From NCBI GenBank assembly GCA_964485345.1, contig CAZAJB010000002.1, positions 1-64,000 of the forward strand: a DNA stretch of 64,000 nt. The letters run 5' to 3'. Below, piece by piece: positions 52,054-61,324 of the stretch. The first letter of the stretch is position 1. Each line of letters opens with the position of its first letter. Made by a program: the position numbers and the translations under genes. The DNA comes from UBA5420 sp964485345 (GTDB lineage Bacteria; Bacillota; Limnochordia; Darwinibacteriales; Darwinibacteriaceae). Under the pieces are notes generated by a model. It did not search any database. It was not told the DNA's origin and was given only the letters and a program-made list of their open reading frames with translations.

Positions 52054-52082
52054 GCATAGTTTAAGACCGTCTTAGCATACTA
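52054..52082 (+). promoter_or_regulatory. SigG/SigF-type forespore promoter for spoVA
   Basis: GCATA (52054-52058), a 17-nt spacer, CATACTA (52076-52082). CATACTA is the exact SigG -10 consensus and GCATA fits the -35 GHATR pattern. Located right after the terminator and 33 nt before spoVAC, a known SigG gene in Bacillus. Confidence 0.78.
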
Positions 52083-52114
52083 AGAGTGCTTGACGGAAGG
52101 AGTAGTGACGCGAG

Positions 52115-52555
52115 GTGAAACCCAAGGAGTATCAAAAACTAGTCCAGGACAACAGTCCGCCCCGTCCTTTACTTAAGAACATGTTGTGGGCTTTTCTGGT
52201 CGGGGGACTCATCTGTACCCTCGGACAAGTGGTGCTAAACATTGCAGGGCGGACCGAAAACACCAAGGCGGAAGCATCTGCCGTAACACTAGCTGTTATG
52301 ATCCTGATCGGGACGATTCTGACTGCCTTTGGCGTCTACGATGAAATCGCAGAGAAAGGCGGAGCAGGCGCAGCAGTACCTATCACCGGGTTCGCGAATA
52401 CGGTTACATCTGCAGCTATGGAGTTTCGCCGTGAAGGGCTCCTGCTTGGAATGGGAGCCAAGATGTTCATTATTGCGGGTCCAGTCATTGTTTACGGGAT
52501 TCTATCAGGTTTCATAGTGACGCTAGTTAAGGCGCTCGTCCTCAAACTGTTTTGA
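52115..52555 (+). CDS. spoVAC: Stage V sporulation protein AC
   Basis: Membrane channel component for calcium-dipicolinate uptake and release in the forespore inner membrane. The 146 residues start with a polar stretch then hydrophobic segments (MLWAFLVGGLICTLGQVVLN, AVMILIGTILTAFGVYDEIA) and GGAGAAVPITGFANTVTSAA, the SpoVAC/SpoVAE signature. GTG 52115 is 12 nt after GGAAGGAG. spoVAA and spoVAB are not present. Confidence 0.94.
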   Translation: MKPKEYQKLVQDNSPPRPLLKNMLWAFLVGGLICTLGQVVLNIAGRTENTKAEASAVTLAVMILIGTILTAFGVYDEIAEKGGAGAAVPITGFANTVTSAAMEFRREGLLLGMGAKMFIIAGPVIVYGILSGFIVTLVKALVLKLF

Positions 52556-52599
52556 GCGATGATCTTCATGCTGTGCAAGATGCAAAGGAGGTATCTTCG

Positions 52600-53604
52600 T
52601 TGAGCAACCGCCTTGGTCTCCAGACGTTAACCTTCAGTAAACGGCCTAGGCTACATAGTTCTTATACGATCGTTGGTCCCATAGAGGGCAAAGGCCCCCA
52701 TGCTCTAGACTTTGATGAGATTCTTCCCGATGACGTTCTAGAACAGAAAACCCCAGAAAAAACAGAACGGCTCATCCTAGAAATGGCCATTGAAAAGACC
52801 CTGCGACAAAGAAATACCAAAGCTGAGGATGTTAACTTTTTCTTGGCAGGGGATCTTCTGAACCAGATCACCTCATCCACCTTTGCCGCAAGCACCTATG
52901 GTATGCCTTTTCTCGGTATCTATGGAGCCTGTTCCACCTTTGCGCAGGGACTTGGCCTGGCCTCCGTTTTACTAGAGGGGGATTTTGCTGCTCAGGTGCT
53001 TGTAGGGACCGCAAGTCATTACCAAACAGCGGAACGTCAGTACCGCTACCCCATTGAACTAAACGTTCAGCATATCGCCAGTAATCAACATACCGTGACC
53101 GGGGCAGGCGTCGCACTCTTGGGCTTTGACCACGAAGGCCCCCAAGTTACGCATGCCACCTTTGGCACCGTTGTAGATATGGGTCTAAAGGATGCCCAGG
53201 ACATGGGTAGCGCCATGGCGCCTGCAGCCTTCTCCACAATCAAGCAGCACTTGAACGATACAAGCCGCAGCTTAGAAGACTATGATGTGGTCTTAACCGG
53301 AGACTTAGGTAAGCAAGGTAGAAAGATGCTTAGGCTTCTCTTCGCCCAAGAGGATTATGCCGGACTAGACCGTCTACAAGACGGAGGCAGCCAAATCTAT
53401 AGTGAGGGTCAAAAGGCAGGAGCAGGAGGTAGTGGAGCGGCCTGCATAGCCGTGATGACCCTCGGTTATGTTCTCAATTTGCTGAAATCCGCCAAGGCAC
53501 GACGAGTCTTGATCGTGGCGACTGGCGCCTTACTAAGCCCACTTACGGTGTTGCAGGGAGAGTCAATCCCCTGTGTTGCCCATGCCATTGCCCTTGAGGC
53601 TTAA
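52600..53604 (+). CDS. spoVAD: Stage V sporulation protein AD
   Basis: Dipicolinic-acid-binding protein with a thiolase-like fold, peripheral to the SpoVA channel. TTG 52600 lies 7 nt after AAAGGAGGT, a far better ribosome site than the TTG at 52552 overlapping spoVAC. The 334 residues contain GKGPHALDFDEILPDD, FLGIYGACSTFAQGLGLASV and GSGAACIAVMTLGYVL. The Cys in GACSTF corresponds to the thiolase-fold position. Confidence 0.95.
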   Translation: MSNRLGLQTLTFSKRPRLHSSYTIVGPIEGKGPHALDFDEILPDDVLEQKTPEKTERLILEMAIEKTLRQRNTKAEDVNFFLAGDLLNQITSSTFAASTYGMPFLGIYGACSTFAQGLGLASVLLEGDFAAQVLVGTASHYQTAERQYRYPIELNVQHIASNQHTVTGAGVALLGFDHEGPQVTHATFGTVVDMGLKDAQDMGSAMAPAAFSTIKQHLNDTSRSLEDYDVVLTGDLGKQGRKMLRLLFAQEDYAGLDRLQDGGSQIYSEGQKAGAGGSGAACIAVMTLGYVLNLLKSAKARRVLIVATGALLSPLTVLQGESIPCVAHAIALEA

Positions 53605-53616
53605 GGAGGAAGTTGA

Positions 53617-53967
53617 TTGGAATACGTTATCGCGTTTTTGGTTGGTGGAGCGATTTGTGCAATTGGGCAGTTGATCATCGATACCACCAAATGTAGCAAT
53701 GCGCACTTGCTAGTCGGATTCGTTTGTCTAGGAGCTGTCCTAAGCGGGATCGGCATCTATGAGCCCTTCCAGGACTTTGCTGGGGCGGGAGCTTTGGTCC
53801 CGGTCTTGGGCTTCGGTAGCTCAATCACCAAGGGCATGCTCTCAGAGTTAGAAAGGCTTGGATGGGAGGGGTTGTTCACCGGGGCCTTTGAAATCACTGG
53901 TTTGGGCTTAGCCGCCTCCATTGTTTTTAGCAGCATCTTAGCCCTGTTGCGAAAACCCCATGAATAA
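53617..53967 (+). CDS. spoVAE: Stage V sporulation protein AE (SpoVAEb type)
   Basis: Small hydrophobic membrane protein of the SpoVA channel. The 116 residues resemble SpoVAC: FLVGGAICAIGQLIIDTT, LSGIGIYEPFQDFAGAGALV and PVLGFGSSITKGM. TTG 53617 follows AAGGAGGAAG. A terminator follows, ending the three-gene spoVA unit. Confidence 0.93.
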   Translation: MEYVIAFLVGGAICAIGQLIIDTTKCSNAHLLVGFVCLGAVLSGIGIYEPFQDFAGAGALVPVLGFGSSITKGMLSELERLGWEGLFTGAFEITGLGLAASIVFSSILALLRKPHE

Positions 53968-53968
53968 G

Positions 53969-53992
53969 AAAAGCCCGGAGCCCGGGCTTTTT
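53969..53992 (+). terminator. Intrinsic terminator after spoVAE
   Basis: AAAAGCCCGG / CCGGGCTTTTT hairpin ending in a T-run, immediately after the stop codon. Confidence 0.88.
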
Positions 53993-54105
53993 GCAATTCT
54001 TGGTGGGACAGGAAGGAAAAGTCTTCATAACGGCGAAATAGGTTAATCATGGGTTTTGCGAGATGTTCCACCGCGTCTGCAATAGCCTTTTAAGGAGGAG
54101 TCGTT

Positions 54106-54582
54106 GTGAAAGAGAAACAGCTAGTTGCGTTCCGGCTTCATAATGAAGAATTCGGAGTAGAAATAACCGATGTGCGGGAAATTGTCAAGGTTGGCCATAT
54201 TACGCGTCTTCCTCATGTTGCCGATTACATCGAAGGTGTTACAAATCTCCGAGGTGAGGTTATTCCCGTAATCTCCTTGCGAAAACGCTTCGGTCTTGAG
54301 GCTCAAGAGAATACCCAAGATAGTCGCATTATTATGTTGGAAGTTAATGGTAGCATGGTAGGTTTCATCGTAGATTCGGTGACCGAAACCTTACGTCTGA
54401 GTGAGGATGCTATTGAACCTCCTCCGAGTAATATCGCAGGGCTGAAGGCTCACTACTTAGCCGGCGTTGGCAAACTTCAGGATCGCTTGCTGATTCTTTT
54501 AGAGGTGGACAAGATCCTAACGAGCGAAGAGCATATTCAGTTGCAGACGATGTCAGACGAAGATTTGCCCGAGGCAGAATAG
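54106..54582 (+). CDS. cheW: Chemotaxis coupling protein CheW
   Basis: Adaptor linking chemoreceptors to CheA. The 158 residues contain EFGVEITDVREIVKVGHITR and VTNLRGEVIPVISLRKRFGL, the CheW signature, and GLKAHYLAGVGKLQDRLLIL. GTG 54106 follows AAGGAGGAG. First gene of the chemotaxis/flagellar-switch run. Confidence 0.96.
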   Translation: MKEKQLVAFRLHNEEFGVEITDVREIVKVGHITRLPHVADYIEGVTNLRGEVIPVISLRKRFGLEAQENTQDSRIIMLEVNGSMVGFIVDSVTETLRLSEDAIEPPPSNIAGLKAHYLAGVGKLQDRLLILLEVDKILTSEEHIQLQTMSDEDLPEAE

Positions 54583-54660
54583 GGACTATACTCAAGGATT
54601 TGACGATTCCTGCCGATTATAGGATTGAAATGATTGTTGGGCGAAGAGGAGGTGGATGTA

Positions 54661-55653
54661 TTGCATGATATTTTGTCCCAGGAAGAGATTGATCTGCTGA
54701 TACGAGCAGCCTCTGAACCGGATCTTGACCTTGAGCCCATTGTTGACGAAGAAGAGCCTATTTACGACTTTAGTAGACCGAACAAGTTTGCCAAAGAACA
54801 TATCAGGGCTCTGCACAGAATTCACGAGCAGTTCTGCCGAACGTATTCGGGCTACATGTCCGCCAAGCTTCGCAATAAAGTAGAGGTGCGAGTCCACTCC
54901 ATTGAGCAGATTCTCTTTGGAGATTTTGTGCGTTCCTTACCGAATCCTTCAGTCCTTAGTGTATTGCGCGTGCCACCTTTAGAGGGTTATGTGATCATGC
55001 AGTTAACACCGGATATAGCGTTCTTATTGCATGATCGATTGTGTGGTGGCGAGGGTACTCCTATGGGACGTTCTAGAGGACTCACGGACATTGAGACCGC
55101 TGTACTAAAGCGCCAGGTCTTGAACGTGTTTTCCTCCTTGCTTGGGGATGCCTGGCAAGAGGTAGCGGAGCTTAGGTTCGAGTTGGAATATATGGAGAGC
55201 AATCCCCAGTTTCTACAAGTCGCCTCTGATCGTGACGCTGTTGCCCTTGTTACTATGCGCTTTTCTCTCAATGACATGAGTGACATGATCAGCATTTGTC
55301 TGCCCCACGGCACCTTAGAACCGATTATTAAGAACCTCACCCATATTCGTATGTTCGAATCGCTGCACAGACCTGATCCGCTCCGAGTTGAACTCCTCAA
55401 AGAAAAAGTACGCTCTGCTATTGTTCCTGTTGAGGTCGAACTAGGTAAGACGACCGTAACCGTGCAGGATTTATTGGGATTAGCGCCAGGTGACGTGATT
55501 CCTCTGAACACCAAGAAGAGCGAGACATTGGACATTAAGATCGGCTCCATGACGAAGTTTAAGGGTACACCTGGGCGATTGGGATCGCGAATAGGCGTGG
55601 TCGTTACGAACATTTGCGAGACAGATGATGAAGGGGGGCTAGACGATGAGTGA
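54661..55653 (+). CDS. fliM: Flagellar motor switch protein FliM
   Basis: C-ring protein binding phospho-CheY. TTG 54661 is about 8 nt after GGAGG; TTG 54634 precedes that ribosome site. The start reads HDILSQEEIDLLIRAA, the conserved N-terminal CheY-binding LSQ(E/D)EID peptide, followed by the CheC-like middle domain and a C-terminal SpoA domain (LGKTTVTVQDLLGLAPGDVI). 330 residues. Overlaps fliY by 8 nt. Confidence 0.96.
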   Translation: MHDILSQEEIDLLIRAASEPDLDLEPIVDEEEPIYDFSRPNKFAKEHIRALHRIHEQFCRTYSGYMSAKLRNKVEVRVHSIEQILFGDFVRSLPNPSVLSVLRVPPLEGYVIMQLTPDIAFLLHDRLCGGEGTPMGRSRGLTDIETAVLKRQVLNVFSSLLGDAWQEVAELRFELEYMESNPQFLQVASDRDAVALVTMRFSLNDMSDMISICLPHGTLEPIIKNLTHIRMFESLHRPDPLRVELLKEKVRSAIVPVEVELGKTTVTVQDLLGLAPGDVIPLNTKKSETLDIKIGSMTKFKGTPGRLGSRIGVVVTNICETDDEGGLDDE

Positions 55654-56746
55654 CGGCGTGATGACACAAGAGGAGCTCGATGCTCTTTTAAACGACCATC
55701 TAAACCAAGGGGAAACGTCTAGTGACTACCTAGATATCGATGCCTTTCTAACTCCGCTTGAGCAAGATGCCTTAGCAGAAATCGGGAACATATCCATGGG
55801 TTCCGCTGCTACAGCCTTGAGCACTTTGGTTAATCGTAAAGTTCAAATCACAGTGCCCCAGATATTCATGAGTAGCCCTGCCAGGATTAGGGAATCGTAT
55901 CCCGAACCTTGCATCGTTGTCAAGGTCGAATATCAAATGGGACTTGAGGGCGATAACCTCCTAGTTATTCGTGAACATGATGCTCTGGTCATCGGAAACT
56001 TGATGATGGGTGAAGATGGTACCAATTTGCCAGCTGAACTTGACGATCTCTATCTTAGTGCTGTGACAGAAGCAATGAACATGATGATGGGGTCCGCTTC
56101 GACTGCTATGTCTGAGCTCTTCAGACGCGCAATTGATATTTCACCACCAGCCACCACCCGTCGGGATTTGGCCCAAGAACAGCTAACAGACGAAAGTTTG
56201 CCAGCGGAAGAGACCATCGTGACATCTTTTCGCATGGAGATCGCGGATTTGGTGGACAGTACACTCCTACAGATCATTAAGGCGGATTTTGCCAAAGATA
56301 TGGTCGCGAGCCTGATGCCCGAACCAGAACCAGAACCTGAACCAGAGTTGGACGAAGTCGAGGTAGACGTGAGTGCTTCACCTAAAGAATGGGTAGATCT
56401 CAGAGCGCAGCCGATGCAAACCGTGATTCCGCCGTTAACGTCTGCGCCGGCTCAGGATGTCCCGCAGGTCGGTTATGATCTGGGGAACATCAATGTCGAT
56501 CTCATAAAGGGTATTCCGGTACAGGTGCGGGCTATCTTGGGCCGAACAAGAATGTCCATTGATAATATCTTGCGCTTAGGGCCCGGGCATATCATGGAAT
56601 TGGATTCGCTCCATGGAGAACCCATTGAACTATTTGCCAACGAAACGCTCATTGCCCGTGGTGAAGTGGTGGTAGTCGGAGAGCAGTTTGGTGTCCGAAT
56701 CACAGAAATTGCTACACCGCAGGACCGGATTGTGAGCATAAGTTAG
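55646..56746 (+). CDS. fliY: Flagellar motor switch phosphatase FliY
   Basis: CheY-P phosphatase and C-ring component. The 366 residues contain an N-terminal CheY-binding-like motif (MTQEELDALLND), two intact DxxxExxNxxxG-type phosphatase sites (DALAEIGNISMG and SAVTEAMNMMMG), a Pro/Glu linker (EPEPEPEPELDE) and a C-terminal FliN/SpoA domain (VQVRAILGRTRMSIDNILRL). It is the Bacillus-type FliY rather than the short FliN. Confidence 0.95.
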   Translation: MSDGVMTQEELDALLNDHLNQGETSSDYLDIDAFLTPLEQDALAEIGNISMGSAATALSTLVNRKVQITVPQIFMSSPARIRESYPEPCIVVKVEYQMGLEGDNLLVIREHDALVIGNLMMGEDGTNLPAELDDLYLSAVTEAMNMMMGSASTAMSELFRRAIDISPPATTRRDLAQEQLTDESLPAEETIVTSFRMEIADLVDSTLLQIIKADFAKDMVASLMPEPEPEPEPELDEVEVDVSASPKEWVDLRAQPMQTVIPPLTSAPAQDVPQVGYDLGNINVDLIKGIPVQVRAILGRTRMSIDNILRLGPGHIMELDSLHGEPIELFANETLIARGEVVVVGEQFGVRITEIATPQDRIVSIS

Positions 56747-56775
56747 TACACAAGTTGCTGTAAAGGGGGAAGTTC

Positions 56776-58776
56776 ATGGACATTAGTTCGTTCAGGGAAG
56801 TGTTTGCTGCAGAGGCTCGTGATTATCTACAATCATTGAACGAGGATCTTCTTAGTTTTGAAAAAAACCCCGGTGACAAGGACACCGTGGATGATATGTT
56901 TAGGGCGGCTCATAGTCTCAAGGGCATGGCTGGGACCATGGGCTTTGACGTCCTTGCTGAGTTTACGCACGAGATGGAAAGCGTCTTGGATTTGGTGAGA
57001 AATCACGAGCTCCAGCCGTCGAGCGAAGTGATCAATGCCTTGTTTGGGGCTGTTGATACCTTAGAAGTACTTCTCGAGCAAACGATCGGTGATGTGCCTA
57101 TTACCCCAGTTAAAGACCAAATTGCCATGCTAGAGGCATTAACCCAAAATCCCTCCCAGGCTACTGCTGAAGGATCTCCGGGGAGCAAAAATGCACCGGT
57201 GCTCGTTGTTGAGCTTGATGAATTTAACCGCGAAACCATAAAGCAAGGAGTCGCCCAAGGCCATTTTGCTTTTGTCGTCCAAGTGACATTAAGACCGAAC
57301 ACAATCCTGAAATCGGTACGGGTCTATACTGTCTTTCAAGCCATAGAGCAAGTTGCTACCGTGATTCAAAGTAATCCTTCGGTGCAAGAACTAGAAGACG
57401 AGAAGTTTGACGACCGCTTCATTCTGACGATTTTGACAAAGGAATCTAGGGAGCATATTCGAGAAATTGTTGACAATATTCCCGAGATCGAGGCAGTTGA
57501 GGTAGATAGCCTCCCAGGTGATGAGCAAGAACTGATTCAAGATGAAGTCACCGTTGTCCAGGAGCAAGTAGCAGCAACAGCCCAGCCAGCACGAACCCAG
57601 GCACGCTCCGGGACACCAACACCAGCCGCTAGACAACATCGGCCTGATGCTCTGGTGCGGGTAGAAACAGAGCGCTTAGATAAGCTGATCAATCTCGTGG
57701 GAGAATTGGTTACCAGTCGCACCCAGGTCATAGAGATGGCCAAGGGTGATGATACCATCGGTGCCTTGGATCAACTTGATCGAGTCACGACCGAGTTGCA
57801 GTATGCGGCTATGAGTTTACGGATGGTGGCCATCAAACAGGTCTTTGACCGCTTTCCCCGCATGGTTCGGGATCTCGCTCAGGCTAGCGGCAAAGATATA
57901 AATCTAAGAATTTTTGGAGAGATGACCGAGCTTGACCGTTCCATTGTCAACCAAATTGGGGATCCGTTGGTACATCTGATTCGAAACTCGATTGATCATG
58001 GTCTTGAATCAAAACAAGACCGGATCGCCAAGGAAAAACCGGAGACTGGTACTATTACGTTAGGAGCGAGGCATGAGGGAAGCCATATTCTCATCGAAAT
58101 CGGTGACGACGGTCACGGATTGGACTTGGAGCGCATTCGGGCTAAGGCCATCGAACGTGGACTAATCAGCCCGCAGCATGGCGAGCTTTCTGTTGGTGAG
58201 GCTGGCGAACTCTTGTTTAGCGCCGGATTCTCTACTGCACAGACGATTACCGATCTCTCAGGTAGGGGAGTGGGGCTCGATGCGGTTCGGTCTGTTGTCC
58301 ATTCCTTAAGCGGTACAATTGAGATTGAATCGGATCCAGGGCGCTTCATGCGTACCATCATCAAGTTGCCCTTGACTCTGGCCATAATTAAGGCTTTACT
58401 GGTCGTCGCAGACGGAGAGACTCTCGCCATTCCCATTCAAGCTGTGCGGGAGAACATTCAGGTGGAGCGCGACCAAATCAAGACAGTGCAGCAACATGAT
58501 GTAATTATGTTGCGTGACGAAGTACTGCCCCTCTATGACTTGGCAGAGTGCCTGGGTTTCCAGCGTCTGCGTATTGATGGTCCGTTGCCTGTGATTGTTG
58601 TAGAAATAAGGGGTCAAAAGGTGGGCTTCGTCGTTGAAGATCTCATCGGTCAGCAAGAAATTGTGATCAAGTCTATCAGAGGCACACTCAGCGACATTCG
58701 AGGAATTGCCGGAGCGACCGTATTGGGCAATGGTACTATTGCCCTGATCATCGACAATAGTACGTTAATCGGATAG
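56776..58776 (+). CDS. cheA: Chemotaxis histidine kinase CheA
   Basis: The 666-residue kinase has P1 with the phosphorylated His in FRAAHSLKGMAGTMGF (about 45), a P2-like CheY-binding domain (about 140-245), a dimerisation domain P3 (RVETERLDKLINLVGELVTS), the GHKL ATP domain P4 (HLIRNSIDHGLE, IGDDGHGLDLERI) and the CheW-like P5 (IPIQAVRENIQVERDQI). ATG 56776 follows AGGGGGAAG. Confidence 0.97.
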   Translation: MDISSFREVFAAEARDYLQSLNEDLLSFEKNPGDKDTVDDMFRAAHSLKGMAGTMGFDVLAEFTHEMESVLDLVRNHELQPSSEVINALFGAVDTLEVLLEQTIGDVPITPVKDQIAMLEALTQNPSQATAEGSPGSKNAPVLVVELDEFNRETIKQGVAQGHFAFVVQVTLRPNTILKSVRVYTVFQAIEQVATVIQSNPSVQELEDEKFDDRFILTILTKESREHIREIVDNIPEIEAVEVDSLPGDEQELIQDEVTVVQEQVAATAQPARTQARSGTPTPAARQHRPDALVRVETERLDKLINLVGELVTSRTQVIEMAKGDDTIGALDQLDRVTTELQYAAMSLRMVAIKQVFDRFPRMVRDLAQASGKDINLRIFGEMTELDRSIVNQIGDPLVHLIRNSIDHGLESKQDRIAKEKPETGTITLGARHEGSHILIEIGDDGHGLDLERIRAKAIERGLISPQHGELSVGEAGELLFSAGFSTAQTITDLSGRGVGLDAVRSVVHSLSGTIEIESDPGRFMRTIIKLPLTLAIIKALLVVADGETLAIPIQAVRENIQVERDQIKTVQQHDVIMLRDEVLPLYDLAECLGFQRLRIDGPLPVIVVEIRGQKVGFVVEDLIGQQEIVIKSIRGTLSDIRGIAGATVLGNGTIALIIDNSTLIG

Positions 58777-58790
58777 GGAGTGGAGTTGCT

Positions 58791-59153
58791 ATGGCAAAAA
58801 CTGTATTGATTACAGATGATACCGCATTTATGCGGATGACGTTGCGAAACGTAATTGAAAAGAACGGCTATAGTGTTGTGGGTGAAGCAGGGGATGGCGA
58901 AGAAGCCATAGCACTCTATAAAGAGTTGACACCGGACATGGTTACTATGGATATTACCATGCCCAAGATGGATGGAATTTCCGCGATTAAAGAGATTATG
59001 AAAGTTGATCCTCAGGCTAAGATCATTGTCTGTAGTGCTATGGGACAGAAGCCCATGGTCATCGAAGCATTAAGCGCGGGTGCGAAAGACTTTCTAGTCA
59101 AACCTTTTGATGCCGAACGCGTCGTGGAATCACTGCGAAAAATCGGCTCCTAG
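58791..59153 (+). CDS. cheY: Chemotaxis response regulator CheY
   Basis: A single receiver domain of 120 residues. Acidic pocket ITDDTAFMR, phospho-acceptor Asp in VTMDITMPKMDG, Thr/Ser in VCSAMGQ and Lys in DFLVKPFDAE. It lies between cheA and cheC, which supports CheY over another stand-alone receiver. Confidence 0.95.
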   Translation: MAKTVLITDDTAFMRMTLRNVIEKNGYSVVGEAGDGEEAIALYKELTPDMVTMDITMPKMDGISAIKEIMKVDPQAKIIVCSAMGQKPMVIEALSAGAKDFLVKPFDAERVVESLRKIGS

Positions 59154-59166
59154 GGGGTGGCTAATT

Positions 59167-59760
59167 ATGCGTGATACCAAGTTGGACTTCTTAAAAGAAC
59201 TGGCGAACATCGGAACGGGACATGCTACCACGGCTTTATCACAGATGCTAAGTGGACGTCTCTTTCAGTTGGTTGTGCCTGATGCGCAGATGCTGCCCTT
59301 CGACAAGGCGGCTGACTATGTAGGCGGATCGGAGCAAGTCATTGTCGGGATCTTTGTTGTTGTGTCTGGCGATGTAAGAGGACATATGGCTTTCCTCCTT
59401 CCGTTGGATAGTGCATTAGTCTTAGTTCGACTACTAACGGGAGACGACAGTGGTGAAGTCCATGAACTCGCCCGTTCTGCTCTGCAGGAGTTGGGTAACA
59501 TTATGATTACTTCCTATCTCAATGCTCTTGCGAAAATGACGGATTTACTCATGGCCCCTAGTGTTCCTGGTGTGGCCGTAGACATGGCTGGGGCCGTATG
59601 GCAGAGCGTCTTGGCCGGTGCAGAAGTGGCAAATGAAGTTACGGTGATCCGCACCGAGTTTTTTGCCGATGGCGAGTCCATAGAAGGACATATTCTCTTT
59701 CTTCCAGATGACGATGACTTTGGAAAGATCGCACATTCCCTTGGTCTGGAGGAAATGTGA
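59167..59760 (+). CDS. cheC: CheY-P phosphatase CheC
   Basis: Adaptation protein that hydrolyses CheY-P and binds CheD. ATG 59167 after GGGGGTGG; a longer frame overlapping cheY is rejected. The 197 residues carry the phosphatase sites DFLKELANIGTG and SALQELGNIMIT (second site ends in Thr, as in Bacillus CheC) and PSVPGVAVDMAGAV. Its stop overlaps cheD. Confidence 0.95.
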   Translation: MRDTKLDFLKELANIGTGHATTALSQMLSGRLFQLVVPDAQMLPFDKAADYVGGSEQVIVGIFVVVSGDVRGHMAFLLPLDSALVLVRLLTGDDSGEVHELARSALQELGNIMITSYLNALAKMTDLLMAPSVPGVAVDMAGAVWQSVLAGAEVANEVTVIRTEFFADGESIEGHILFLPDDDDFGKIAHSLGLEEM

Positions 59761-60239
59761 TGACAGAAGTCTTTGTAAATATGGGGCAGATCAGCTCCTT
59801 TAAGACGCAGGGCATATTGACCACTGTGGGTCTTGGGTCGTGCGTTGGTGTTGCACTTTATGATGACCTGGCTAAGGTTGGAGTGATGGGTCACATTTTT
59901 CTCCCACAGAGCAGGGAAAAAGATGCAGGAGCACCGCCGGGTAAGTATGCAGATACAGGCATTCCGGCCATGATTGATGAAGCAATACGATTGGGTGCAA
60001 GAAAGTCTAGACTGAAGGCCAAACTGGCAGGAGGGGCCAACCTATTCCCCAATCTGAGCGCTAATAGCACAAGCATAGGCATGAAGAACATTAAGGCAGT
60101 CACAGGACATCTCGAAGAACATGGTATTGCCATCATTGGTAAAGATGTTGCAGGAGGTCATGGGCGCAAAATGCGCTTTTTTGTTGATACTGGAGTAGTA
60201 ACAGTCACTGCTATCGGCAAGGAAGCAATGGAGATTTGA
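59760..60239 (+). CDS. cheD: Chemoreceptor glutamine deamidase CheD
   Basis: Deamidates receptor glutamines and stimulates CheC. The 159 residues include the catalytic Cys in TTVGLGSCVGVALYD and the His in VGVMGHIFLPQSRE, plus GGANLF. ATG 59760 is preferred to GTG 59757 from ribosome-site spacing. Confidence 0.95.
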   Translation: MTEVFVNMGQISSFKTQGILTTVGLGSCVGVALYDDLAKVGVMGHIFLPQSREKDAGAPPGKYADTGIPAMIDEAIRLGARKSRLKAKLAGGANLFPNLSANSTSIGMKNIKAVTGHLEEHGIAIIGKDVAGGHGRKMRFFVDTGVVTVTAIGKEAMEI

Positions 60240-60249
60240 GGAGATGACG

Positions 60250-61311
60250 ATGCCTATAAGGGTTTTGGTGGTCGACGATAGCGCTTTTATGCGCAAACTG
60301 ATTGTGGAGATCATTACAGGCGATCCAGAACTCGAAGTTGCAGGCTATGCCCGCAATGGCAAGGATGCCTTGGACAAACTAAGACGGCTTGATGTGGATG
60401 TTGTCACACTGGATGTAGAGATGCCTGTCATGGATGGCCTCGAGACCTTGAAGCGGATTATGGAGACCAAACCACTGCCGGTGGTAATGCTTAGCAGCCA
60501 GACGCGCAAAGGTTCAGAGACAACGATGCAGGCTTTAGCACTAGGAGCCGTTGACTTTATCACGAAGCCCAGTGGTCAAGCCACTGCTGGTACTCAAGAC
60601 TTGGCTGTTATCGCAGCAGAGGTGACTGAGAAGGTTCGTTTGGCCGCTACCGCTAGGATTCAGGTCGCGGAACCTAAGAAACGCCCCGCCATTGCCAAAC
60701 CTCCTTCTTTGCCAGTATTCGATCGACCGGCGGAAGGAGCCGCGGATAAACTTGTCATCATTGGGTCATCTACAGGAGGCCCCAAGGCTGTGGAAGGAGT
60801 TCTCTCCTCCATACCCGTCAACCTACCAGCAGCCATAGTGATTGTCCAGCATATGCCGAAGGAGTTTACGAGGAGTTTCGCAGAACGCCTAGATAGCCTG
60901 TTCCCCTTCCCGGTAAAAGAGGCCGGCACTGGTGATCTTGTCGAAAACGGAAAGGTTTTGATCGCGCCTGGAGACTATCATCTTACCATTACAAGTGAGC
61001 GCCGCATTAAGCTCAACCAGGAAGAACGAGTGATGTTCTTGCGACCTGCCATTGATGTTACCATGCAGAATCTGCCTGCTATTTATGGGAAAAACATAGT
61101 GGGCGTAATCTTGACAGGGATGGGAAGAGACGGGGCTAAAGGCATGGCTGAGGTTAAGCGGGGTGGCGGCTTGACGATTGCTCAAGACAAGAGCACATCC
61201 ACCATTTATAGCATGCCACGTGTAGTGGCGGAAGAAGGGAATGCTGATTATATCTTGCCTCTTGATCTCATAGGCAAGACCATTACGGAGCTAATATCTA
61301 AGATGCGGTAG
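60250..61311 (+). CDS. cheB: Chemotaxis methylesterase CheB
   Basis: Receiver-regulated receptor demethylase. ATG 60250 is 7 nt after GAGGAG; ATG 60244 is too close. Receiver motifs VLVVDDSAFMRKLI and VVTLDVEMPVMDGLE; the esterase triad lies in IGSSTGGPKAVEGVL (Ser), IVQHMPKEFTRSFAERL (His) and LTGMGRDGAKGM (Asp). 353 residues, typical. Confidence 0.96.
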   Translation: MPIRVLVVDDSAFMRKLIVEIITGDPELEVAGYARNGKDALDKLRRLDVDVVTLDVEMPVMDGLETLKRIMETKPLPVVMLSSQTRKGSETTMQALALGAVDFITKPSGQATAGTQDLAVIAAEVTEKVRLAATARIQVAEPKKRPAIAKPPSLPVFDRPAEGAADKLVIIGSSTGGPKAVEGVLSSIPVNLPAAIVIVQHMPKEFTRSFAERLDSLFPFPVKEAGTGDLVENGKVLIAPGDYHLTITSERRIKLNQEERVMFLRPAIDVTMQNLPAIYGKNIVGVILTGMGRDGAKGMAEVKRGGGLTIAQDKSTSTIYSMPRVVAEEGNADYILPLDLIGKTITELISKMR

Positions 61312-61324
61312 ACTGAGGTGCAAA

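Noticed and set aside
53993..54105. SigD/FliA promoter upstream of cheW
   Set aside because: CGGCGAAAT resembles a sigma-28 -10, but no TAAA-type -35 lies at 15-16 nt upstream.
54987..55667. Minus-strand ORF of 226 codons opposite fliM
   Set aside because: Antisense shadow with Ser/Arg-rich composition; fliM motifs are clear on the + strand.
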